64,000 nucleotides of DNA from Cycas panzhihuaensis (Eukaryota; Cycadophyta): NCBI GenBank assembly GCA_023213395.1, contig CM041465.1, positions 250,983,741 to 251,047,740 on the forward strand, written 5' to 3'. Below, in pieces: positions 54,920-64,000 of this stretch (position 1 is its first letter; each line of letters begins with the position of its first letter). The position numbers and the translations under genes are program-made. The notes beneath the pieces are model-generated. The model searched no databases, was not told the origin of the DNA, and worked only from the letters and a program-made list of their open reading frames with translations.

Positions 54920-54931
54920 GCTTTAATATTA
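54920..54931 (-). promoter_or_regulatory. E6 primer-binding site
   Basis: GCTTTAATATTA on the plus strand, complement TAATATTAAAGC. It matches TGGTATCAGAGC at 8 of 12 positions, and all four differences are G-to-A or C-to-T. Confidence 0.65.
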
Positions 54932-54933
54932 CT

Positions 54934-55274
54934 TGTAACCTGCTTACATATGTTACCTCCTCAATATGCAAATAAGAGTAAAAAATATAAGAGATATGGA
55001 GGTAGATAGAGTGGAAAATAGAGATGGAGTAAACCAAAAGTAACCAAATGAAGACACCATTATGAATTTTAATAGAATAAGTATTTGATTAACATGACAT
55101 ACTCATTACAATATATAAAGTGGGGTATTTATAGAAAAGGCCTCACCCTTGCCTCATAATATTATATTCACCTATCTCTACCCTATCCTAACCCATTTTT
55201 CATTATTAGTTAATTCCCTTAACCTTGACCTCTATTAACCTACTAACCTAATCCCATATAGTGAAGGTTCACCA
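54934..55274 (-). repeat. E6 right (5') LTR
   Basis: 341 bp, partner of 52752-53094. Confidence 0.88.
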
Positions 55275-56340
55275 TACACTATATCGAAGAACAAGGACTT
55301 CTAAATTTAAAATATTCACTAAGAAAAGGGGTTCAAAGTAGAAGTTGACAACATATCAAATAAGTGACACCATATAAAATAACAAGGACTTTGAAGTTCA
55401 AAATCTTTAAAAAGTTATTTATAAATAATAACTATACTATAGTACCTTTAAATTTTAAACTTAAAAGTTAAAGGAATACCCTACTTTTGAGATGTTTGAT
55501 ATAGAAACTAAGTCATTACAAGATAAGAGTTAATTGTTAAGATCCATCTATGAAAACATAGTTAAAAATAATACCTAACTACCATGGCTAAATTTTGAGG
55601 AAACAAAGACTTTAATAATACATTACCTATGCAAGTATGAGCTTAAGAATTAAATATGGTAATATTTTAATTTGATTTGATTTGCTTTAGGCCAAGCTTA
55701 TTATGGCTTCTTATTTCACATTAACTTTGATTTTTATGTAATCATTGCTTATTTTTTACTTTACATGTACTTATATCAATTCGTATTAGAAATTTAGGCT
55801 TTGATTCATGTAAAGTTTATTCTCCTGTACAAAGTCTAAATGCTTATCTATATGTTTTATGAGAAAAATGAGTAATCAAAGTTATTTTTTACTTATTCTT
55901 CATTACTTCTTCTTCCTTGTAGTTCTTAAGAAAATCTTTCATGTATTTTTTTAAAATAAAATATTACCATCATGGTACTAAAGTCACATAGAAAGTACTT
56001 AAATAAAGATATTTCTAGGGAAAATAAGATCTTACCAAAAGATTTCTAGTAATTAAAGATGCATAAAGAAAGGCATTGTTAAGATATGATGATAAAATCC
56101 ACTCAAATTAAAAAGAAGATGAGGAAATTATGGAAAAACAAAATTATACAGTAGATATGTTAAGGTCTTCTTGACCAAAATGTCTCATTTAGATAGTTGT
56201 TTATTTATAAAACATGATAGAATGTGAACGTACTAAGGAGGTCTTGGACATATCCATAGCATTGAGACTTCAAGATAACATTTGATAAAGTAAGAATAAA
56301 GCATCATTTGTTAATCACTCTACTTTGTCTTATATCCCCC
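55275..56340. other. AT-rich sequence right of E6
   Basis: It starts with a diverged repeat of about 91 bp (ACAAGGACTT at 55291 and 55382, each followed by '-aa-tt-aaaat'). Beyond that I see no gene, LTR edge or domain. Confidence 0.5.
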
Positions 56341-56600
56341 AACATTAGTAGGATACATTTATAATTACAAACTTCTTATTACTAGATGTACCAAGGGTAA
56401 GATCATGCCTTCAATTAGGAGGCATTACACACCTTAGATAAGATACACTTACCATTATCAGATTATTATTAATAATATTATCAAGGGTAAGTTGAAATCC
56501 TTAGGAGGATAATACACTTATGAATATAAACTTATTATTAATAGTATCATTATAGGAAAGTTCATCTCTTTAGATGGGAGAGAAATGCTGGGAAGACACC
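56341..56600. repeat. ~90-bp diverged tandem repeats
   Basis: Two clear copies and a partial third. GATACA(T/C)TTA at 56352 and 56442, CAAGGGTAAG at 56392 and 56482, and TTAGGAGG at 56415 and 56501 keep an offset of 86-90. A third TTATTATTAATA block follows at 56532. Confidence 0.75.
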
Positions 56601-57725
56601 ATTATATAACCACATGATAGCTTATCTCTTTAATGTGGAGAATAAGACTAGGAAATCCACATTCCCTAAACATATAATAACTTGGAGTTATGTATCTTAT
56701 CATAAGGAATATTATTTAAGATACAATTATCCTTTATTTATAGTCTATTATTATATAAGGGTACCTACCTTGAAATATGAAGACTAAGAATGAGTATACT
56801 CTAGGTTAAAGAACACATATTGAGAGAGCTTCACTTATTAACTTTTACTAGATCAATATTATATTTGGATGATCTTTATACTCATGTTATTTTTACTTCA
56901 TCACTGTCTATTAGTATTCTTACTATTTAGTATGAAAGAAGAGAGTATCTCACCCTTCTTCATTGGGAATACTAGTGGGGACAACTAGTAAAATTAACTT
57001 TGACAAGTTTATGAGAAAAAGTATTATAATATAGTGCTATAGTGATATATTATAGTACTATAGAGGATCTTATTTCATCCTTCTACATTATACTTTGACT
57101 CATTATTATTATACATAATGCAAGTTAAGTGTACATGTGCAAACACACACATGCATATACAAGTTATACGCTATTATATCTTTACATTTATATAATCTAA
57201 CATACTATATATATTCTCTCACTTCCTTTTAAATTATAAGGGAATATTTCTCAAGTTCCAAGTTATAGTACACATAAATAAGTCAACACACATCCTCATA
57301 TAATCAATACACTTGGAAACTTCTCATATACATGTTGTGATATGGTACTTAACATTCACAAATAGAAATCTTAATATTGAAGTTAACATATATTAGATAA
57401 CTAGAAAGCAAATAGATATTATCCAAGATGTATTAAAAAAAAGATGATGAGTGTTTATAAAAAGCGGGTATTTATGTTTTCTAAAGGGGTCCCACCAAAA
57501 GACACAACCCTTCTTGCCTAAATTATTTTAAATAACTATTATTTTATTCCACATTCTTTCCTAAATAAATTTAATTAATTTATGACTTTCTATAAGGAGG
57601 TTTGTAATAATTTCTTTCCTTTAAGATGTTTCACCCATGATACATCTATTCTATAATTTGAAATACTGGTTGACTATGCTAATCGATTTTAAGATGGCAT
57701 CTTTAAGAGGTAGTTATTTCAACTT
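56601..57725. other. LTR-like and unassigned sequence left of LINE-2
   Basis: A 'tattatataagggtacctac' segment (TATATAAG at about 56752) followed by 'ttagtatgaaag' at about 56928 resembles an LTR promoter and a decayed PBS, but no partner LTR is present. An imperfect palindrome around 57138-57170 (GTACATGTGC and CACATGCATATAC) is noted. No coding. Confidence 0.4.
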
Positions 57726-57867
57726 TTTTTTTTTTTTGATGTGGTTTAAATAAATGAGGGGATTAAAAGGGGGACCTAACCCCTATACAAAGTTTTCCCA
57801 TATGGCTACAAAGATCAATCAGGATAAGCCCACGACCTAGCTAACCTTATATCTTATCATAACTATA

Positions 57868-60800
57868 TTAGCTGACACTAGGATCCCCTAGGTCCTTAGT
57901 AACTAGATCCATTATTTCTTTAGGTAAGTCATTCTTCCATATCTTGTTCCTTCTAAACTGAACCCTCCAGTTTGCAAGATGATTAGTAATCCCATTCCCC
58001 TTTCTATAGATATGATCAACCTGGACCCTTTCTATCCTACATAGCAGCATCTTCACATCCTCTATCATAGCCTGATGCTTCTAGTCCATCTATGCTTTTT
58101 CCTTGATAAAGTTTATCACATTTAGAGAGTTCCCCTCCACTATAACTCTCATCCTACCATCTCTAATAACCAATTATATAGCTTTACACAAAGCCTAAAG
58201 CTCTACCTCATGATTAGTTTGGTTATCGTAATACTTAGCAAAGGCCCATATAACCTTTCCTTCACCATCTCTACATACCCCCCTCCCCCCGCCTCTTCGG
58301 GGTTACCTTTTGACGCACCATCAAAATTTATCTTGACCTAATCGTGCGTGGGTGTACTCCAACCACCTAGCCTAACCTCCTTTGGTTTAGACTTGATGTT
58401 TTTAATGCCCCACTTTGCAAGAATCTTCCTATCCTCTGGGAAGATAAAACATTCTTCCTTCTCCTTAGATGTCTCTTTCAAAGCTGCCACAATAATCCCA
58501 AATAGCTTAGACTCATTCATTCTCTTATTCTAAAAGATGTGCCTATTTCTTTCTTTCTATATGTTCCACAATAACGTGGGGAGAGAGGAAAGCCACAAAG
58601 AACATAGAGTTCTGCATTTGAAAGGGCTTTCCCAAGCCACAACTAGATCCTTAACCATTTCAGAATGGGCCCATGACACCTCAAAGGAGCTCCATAGCTT
58701 AGCCTACACCTCCCTAGTATAGGTGCAATGCAAGAAGATATGGTCCATAATCTCCCCATCTTGAAGGCAGAGACTGTACCTCCTTACTAGCAGAAAGCCC
58801 CTTTTCCTTAGATTATCCACTTTAAGGATCTTGTTCTTAAGACAAAACCACTAAAAGATGGTTATCTTAGGTAGTAACCCTAATTTCCACACTCCACCCA
58901 AAAGCTTATGTTCAGTGATACCTTTCTCAATAATTAAGAACAAGTACCCATATTTAATCATATAGGCCCTAATGGAAGGCCTAGGCCAAACCAGATCATC
59001 CTCTTTAGGAAATCTAGAAATGTATATACTATTTAACACATTCCTAATAACAACGATTTACTGCTCAACTGCCGAATCGAAGGGGGCCTCTTCAAAACTT
59101 TTCTATTTCTTCTCACCCTCCTAGACCTCCCAATAGTCTTTCACCTTTTTACCATAGAGGCTTTCACAAATAGGCTGCAAGGGGGGCAGGACTAGCCTCT
59201 TGTTCAATTGCACATGTTTGTGCTAGGTGTCCTCCCAAAAATCTATAGAGTTTCCATCCCCAAGGCTCCACTGGGCCCCTTTCATTAATAATTTTCTCAC
59301 ATGCTCTAAACTCCTCCATATGGCAAAGCCTTGGATTCCTGGGAGATTATGTTTCAAATATTGATTGTCCCTAAGATATTTACGGGCAACTATCTTCTAC
59401 CAAAGCCTCTCCTCCTTAATAGCTAGGATCCAACCCAATTTGGCAACCAGAGCTCTATTGAATCTAGCTATGTCCTTAACGTTCAATCCTCCTGCCCACT
59501 TGGGGAGACACACTTTCTCCCAAGACACTAAATAGATTCTCTCCCTATCCTCAGCCCTAGACTACAGGAATCTTTTCTGAATAGACTATACGGTGCTTCT
59601 AATCTTCACAGGACACCTAAACAAGGACATCATATATATGGGGATACTCTGAAGGGAGGAAATTAGTAGTTGAAGTTTCCCTGCTTGACTCAGTAAAGCT
59701 CCTTTCCAACCAGCTAACTTCCTTTAGATCTTACTAACAATCAGATTCTATAGGTCCTTTAGCATTCTACCAATAAATAGGGGCATGCCAAGGTACAGAG
59801 TAGGAAGTGACCTTATAGGCATTTCTAGAATCCTGATAATTGCCCTTTTAGTCCTTTCTATGATGTTTAGGAAAAAGATGTTACTCTTGTCTAGGTTTAT
59901 TTTCTGGTTTGTTACTGTCTCAAATCTTTCCAGCTAAGTTTTTATAGATTTAGATTCCTTAATTGATGCCTTTCCCAGCGGGATATTATCATCCACAAAG
60001 TGGCAATGAATAATATTATCAATCCCCAATGTGGATGCGAGACTCACAATCTTCCTAAATATCTTGGCTTCTTCCATGGTTCTTCCGATGAGTTCTGCCA
60101 GGATAATAAACAAATAAGGGGCCTGATGATCCCCTTATCTTATACCTCTATAGCCCAAGAGGAAGGTAGATGAAGTGCCATTTATGATCACTGAAAATCT
60201 AGGCCTAGATATACAGCTCTCGATTTAGGATCTCTAATGGTTGCCAAAACCAAATGCCCTTATGCATTCCAACAGACACCTCTATGACACCCTATCATAG
60301 GCCTTTGATAAGTCAATCTTGACAATCATCCTAGGATCCTTCCTCTGGTGGGTTGAATGGATCATTTCATGGACCATGATTATACCATCTAAAATTTGTC
60401 TACCCTTCACAAACCCATCTTAATTCAGACCTATAATCGAAGGGAGAAATTCTTTCAGCCTGTTCGCCATAATCTTGGCTAAAATTTTATATTTTACATT
60501 ACACAGACTAATAGGTCTGTAGTCTTCCATTCTCTTAGCATCCTCTTTCTTTGAAATTAAGACCAAAAATGTAGCTTGCCATTCATCATGGATCTTACCA
60601 TTCTCAAAGAATTCCTTGACGACTTCATATAGGTCTTCCTTTATGGTGTCCCAATAATCTTGATAGAATCCTAAAGGAAATTCGTCAGGCCTAGGGGCTT
60701 TCCCCCTCTTCATACCAAAGACAACTTTCCTCACCTTGTCTTGAGAGAAAGGAGCTTCCAGGACTCTGTTCATAGCTCTATCCACCTTGTTTGGGATCAA

Positions 60801-62074
60801 AGCGAGGACCTCCCTTTTAATTATCTCATCAACATAACCCGGTTCCTTGTATAACTCCATAAAGCACTCCACTACAATGTCTTTAATGTTCTCCTAGTTT
60901 GAAATCTCCTCCCCATACTTATTTATCAAAGACTTGATGTGATTATTGGCTCTATGTTTTACCATAGTCATGTGGAAAATTTTAGTGTTTCTGTCTCCCT
61001 CCGTGAGCCACAGGGCTCTTGACTTCTGCTTCCAAAAAATTTCCTCCTTTGTCAACACTCCCTCTAGATTAGATAGAAGTCTCCTTTCCTCTTTGTCTAG
61101 AGGGAGGGACCTTCCTTGCTCTTGTATTTGCTCCTCTAGGATGTTTAGCTTTTCCAAAATCTATTCCTTTTGAACAAAGATATCCATGTGGGAATTTTTA
61201 TTCTAGATTTTGATCTGACATTTTATCCAATTTAATTTCTTAGAAAATCTCCATATTGCACACCTAGATATAGGAGTCTTCCACCATTCTGTCAGCAAAT
61301 CGTGGAGGCTCGGGTCCCTTGTCCACATAAGCTCAACATCGAAAGGGGCACTCGATCAACCTTTATTCTCATCAAATCCTAGTAGGAGCAGGGCATGATC
61401 TAAAATTGTCCTTAGTAGGGCTTTCAGGTAGATATTATAATGTTGGCTAGCTTAAGAATAATTAACAATAACTCTTTCCAATCTAACCTAGATATGGTTA
61501 GATCCCAGTATTCTTTTAGACCTGGTAAACTTATGGCCTCTCAAGGGCACATCCATTAACCCACCCTTCTGCATGAAGTCCCCCCAGGTTATCCATACTT
61601 TTTGTTCATTCAATTTAACCCCCTTTCTTCTCATCAGGGGATAGGGCTATATTAAAATTGCCAGGAATTACCCAAGGGCCAGACCAGTCCTTATGGGCCT
61701 CTAGAATCCTAATGCATAAATGCTTCCTCCCTTCCTGTGTTAGAGGTGCATACACATTAGTAACCAGCCATTTGCAACAACGTTTTTACTTATCAACCAA
61801 GTAGATATGAAATGATCCTCACTGAGGCAGACTTCGCCTGCCTAGCCCTTGGGTTCAACATGGTGGCCAACACCCCTGAGCTTCTCACCCCATCCAAAGT
61901 GATCCACTCAGCTCCTTTCCATATTTTATTCTTGACATTTCCTCTATTCTCAGCTATCAATTTAGTTTCTTGAATTAATAGAATATCCAACTTCATATGA
62001 CTCTGCAAGTCTTTGATCATTTTGTATTTGGATGGGGCATTTATGCCCCAAATATTCTAGGAGGCAAGCTTCAT
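57868..62074 (-). pseudogene. LINE-2 ORF2: endonuclease-RT-RNase H
   Basis: The start ATG at 62072-62074 (MKLAS then stop in place of Trp, NIWGINAPSKYKMIKD). In the endonuclease, LLIQETKLI is clear, but the middle (61800-61250) is badly broken. The RT at about 60870-59600 shows YRPISLCNVKYKILAKIMAN, IVKIDLSKAYDRVS and the catalytic FVDD at about 59990, then LYLGMPLFIGRM and GWKGALLSQAGKLQ. The zinc region lies near 58770 (SLCLQDGEIMDHIFLHC, one Cys lost). RNase H is at about 58340-57868: INFDGASKGNPEEAGGGG near its start and HIYRKGNGITNHLANW near its end. Total length is similar to LINE-1 ORF2. Stops are numerous. Confidence 0.9.
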
Positions 62075-62099
62075 GATTACTATCTCCTACATCTTGTTT

Positions 62100-63456
62100 T
62101 GGGCCCCTATACTGGACCTCCATCTTTAAGGGTGCATTGTGTCCCTTGATCAATCTGGAGCACTACCTCTCTTTCTCGTAACACCTTCACTGATGGTCTA
62201 CCTGGCCTTTTCTTGCTGATGAGGTTGGGCCCTCTTATAGGATCTGGTTCTGCTTCTAGGACCCATGAGTCTTTGACCTTCTAGATATTCTCTGTCTTCC
62301 TCTCTAGGGTGGGACCTCCTTCCCTTTGAATGGGTTCCTTATCACTTCCCTGCTAGATGTGAGCAATTTGAAACTGTATGGCACTTAGGGGTGCCTTTAT
62401 TTCAACCTACCCTTATTTAAATAAGGAGTCTTCTTCATCCAAGTTAAGCCCCTTCCCTATCTCCGATAAGATGGGATCCAACCCCTCCTTTGGAAGATCT
62501 AACCCCCGAACTGTAGTGTTTTATGGGTCCTTAAGCCTGATTGGCTCTTTAGGGCCTTCTTTAAGATCCACCTATACCTCACATTCCTTCACCTCCTCAA
62601 TTGGCTCTTCTGGACCTTCTTTAGGATCCTCGTGTGCCTCACCTTCCTTCACCTCCTCAACCAAAGGGCCTAGACAACTTGGCTTTGGGTTGCCAGGGCA
62701 ATTATGAGGAAGATGCCTCAAGCATTTACATTTTTGGCACCTCATGCTTTCAATCTCATACAGTAGCCTTTGCTCTCTATTCCATCTATACCCATCTATT
62801 ATCGCCTGCTTAGGGAGACGTTTATTAGTTCTGGCCATGATATAAAACCTGGCATTAACCAATCTACTTTTATTCTTTGTCATAGAATCCACTATCAATA
62901 GGGGACCTATAACGTTTGTGACCCTTTTAATAACAACTAGATCCCAGGCTTGAAGAGGAAGGCCTAGGAGCTGAACCCATAAAGGGATTTGCTTAATATA
63001 CCCCTCAACCAGATCAAAGTCTGGATGCTATTTCTCCATCAAAATAACCTTCATCCCCATAATCCAAGGTGATTTTAAGAGGACATTAACTATATCCTCA
63101 TAACAAGAAAACTTAAATAAAACACACCCCTTGGGAAGCACAATGACCTCAACCAGGCCCCTTAACTTCTAGCTCTCACTGACCCATTTCCTAATGGGAT
63201 CTACCCCTGACTTGGGGCCCAAGAAACTTCCAACTAGGCTATTACCCCAATAATTTTCTAGCTTATCTGATAACCTCTTGGGTACTGGAATCTTGATCTT
63301 ATCATTGTCTACAATGGGGTTTATCTCAAATGTTTTTGCTTCAACATTACTTAAAGCATATAGGTATGACTTCCTGTTAAGACTAGAGTGGGTCTGGTTC
63401 AAATTTAAAGACCGATATATTTGAGTATAAGGGGGGTCCTTTATGGTTTCCTCCAT
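62100..63456 (-). pseudogene. LINE-2 ORF1: nucleic-acid-binding protein
   Basis: The start at 63454-63456 (MEETIKDPPYTQIYRSLNLN). A DUF4283-like domain follows (PWIMGMKVILMEK, WVQLLGLPLQAWD, and IVDSMTKNKSRLVNARF in 62572-62898), then a CCHC knuckle at about 62745-62700 (CQKCKCLRHLPHNC), an acidic Pro/Glu-rich linker with a near-repeat (EGPEEPIEEVKE, EGPKEPIR), and a basic tail (KKRPGRPSVKVLRERG) parallel to that of LINE-1. About six in-frame stops. Confidence 0.88.
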
Positions 63457-63612
63457 ATTAAAAATAAAATTGAACTCATAAGAAACTCATTTGGCAAATG
63501 GTGGATCTCACCAGTTTTTGAGGTGCCTAGTGAATGACTCGCCCAGGTCCTTTTTAGTGGGGTTCTGGATCTGTCTTTTGTCTTATGGTCTTTTCCTCTT
63601 TTGCTCCTAAAT

Positions 63613-63990
63613 CTATGAGAAAGAAGCCTCTACCCTTCTCCTCTCCAAGCCTAGTAAATAAGGCTTCACCTGTCTCCTAAGCGAAGATCCCCAAACCATC
63701 TGGCTCCTCTCTGAAAGTCTCAAGTCGTCAAAGGTAAAAGGTCTAAGCTTGTAGGTCCATCTAAAGCTAGACTCACTCTTCAAACACTCATGGTTTGAAG
63801 GAAATATCTGTGAGGGCCTTTGCACTTCCACTGACCCTATCGCCTCTTGGCAGCTCCTCAAGATCACTACACCACTTGATAATAAATAGTAGATGTCATT
63901 TCCATCCCAAACAACTTCAAAACTAATTACAGTCAGGAGACATAGTGCCCATCTATCTCTAGAATACTTTGGATTTATCTCCAGAGCCAA
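63613..63990 (-). pseudogene. LINE-2 upstream open frame, unknown role
   Basis: 125 uninterrupted codons on the minus strand before ORF1 (motifs RSCQEAIGSVEVQRPSQIF, ECLKSESSFRWTYKLRPF). Continuous coding in a region where everything else is broken suggests real coding origin, either as an upstream ORF or the N-terminal extension of ORF1. No family recognised. Confidence 0.5.
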
Positions 63991-64000
63991 ACCTAGCCGT

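Larger units (their letters stand above)
52752..55274 (-). mobile_element. E6: small LTR element carrying an unrecognised ORF
   Basis: LTRs at 52752-53094 (TGTAATAGG...GGCTCAACA) and 54934-55274 (TGTAACCTG...GGTTCACCA) align along their whole length. A PBS complement lies two bases inside the right LTR (54920-54931). Its four mismatches to the initiator-Met PBS are all transitions, which orients the element on the minus strand. A TATAAATACCCC box on the minus strand of each LTR (about 52940 and 55125) fits the promoter. No gag or pol is seen in the 1.8-kb interior. Confidence 0.82.
57726..64000 (-). mobile_element. LINE-2: L1-type LINE, runs off the window
   Basis: Minus-strand L1-type LINE with a poly-A tail (poly-T at 57725-57739), ORF2, ORF1 and an upstream open region reaching nearly to the right edge. 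It has the same architecture as LINE-1 and is related but clearly diverged, with more stops. The 5' end and its TSD lie outside or at the edge of the window. Confidence 0.9.

Noticed and set aside
54813-55037. 74-codon minus-strand frame
   Set aside because: Straddles the E6 LTR and PBS; not a plausible gene.
52690-55381. Matching flanks of E6 as a very long TSD
   Set aside because: LTR elements make 4-6 bp duplications. The shared text is longer, diverged and repeats again, so it is an older tandem repeat.
62378-62707. 109-codon Ser-rich plus-strand frame
   Set aside because: Antisense of the acidic Pro/Glu linker of LINE-2 ORF1.
1-64000. A new defence, toxin or biosynthetic system
   Set aside because: All recognisable coding is retrotransposon-derived, apart from one LRR receptor pseudogene. 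Nothing suggests a functional multi-gene system.
1-64000. tRNA or rRNA genes
   Set aside because: No cloverleaf with A and B boxes or rRNA core sequence noticed. The Met-tRNA-like 12-mers are primer-binding sites next to LTRs.

Overview
This is a stretch of plant nuclear DNA with no intact gene that I can support. It is AT-rich and dense with old, nested retrotransposons. They decay mainly by transitions that create in-frame stops, and full element structures with recognisable target-site duplications persist. That pattern suits a large, slowly purged seed-plant genome. I favour a gymnosperm, but the sequence does not prove it. There are no rRNA, tRNA, CRISPR or prokaryotic features.

Region 1-21.7 kb: the only host gene is a plus-strand leucine-rich-repeat receptor kinase pseudogene of the FLS2/EFR-like type. 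Its 5' half lies at about 735-1466 and its 3' LRR half and C-cap at about 20736-21688. Some 19 kb of nested insertions separate the halves. The first is a decayed minus-strand LTR element (E0, 1467-20730). A plus-strand Ty1/copia element (copia-1, 2907-18522) sits inside E0. Inside copia-1 are three further insertions: a near-full-length minus-strand L1-type LINE with a 13-bp TSD (LINE-1, 4370-10614), a 1.08-kb solo LTR with a 5-bp TSD (12204-13279), and a 2.8-kb non-autonomous LTR element (13803-16570).

Region 21.7-42.6 kb: the LRR pseudogene is cut off by a minus-strand LTR element (E5, from 21689). The right LTR of E5 is interrupted by a second plus-strand copia element (copia-2, 5' LTR from about 25109). 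Copia-2 is split between integrase and reverse transcriptase by a minus-strand copia element (copia-3, 28514-41959, TSD AAAAT). Copia-3 is itself split by a minus-strand Ty3/gypsy chromovirus (gypsy-1, 30581-36954, TSD CTTTT). Gypsy-1 is the best-preserved LTR element here. It keeps gag, protease, RT, RNase H, integrase and a C-terminal chromodomain, mostly in one frame with point stops.

Region 42.6-57.7 kb: this is the most eroded part. It holds a second-RNase-H relic, then a Tat-like gypsy element on the minus strand (gypsy-2: gag, protease, integrase C-terminus, but no RT), a foldback sequence, and a small minus-strand LTR element (E6, 52752-55274) with an unrecognised broken ORF. Region 57.7-64 kb: a second minus-strand L1-type LINE runs off the right edge.

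The interest lies in stratigraphy and decay: up to four levels of nesting can be ordered by who interrupts whom, and many junctions are exact to the base.
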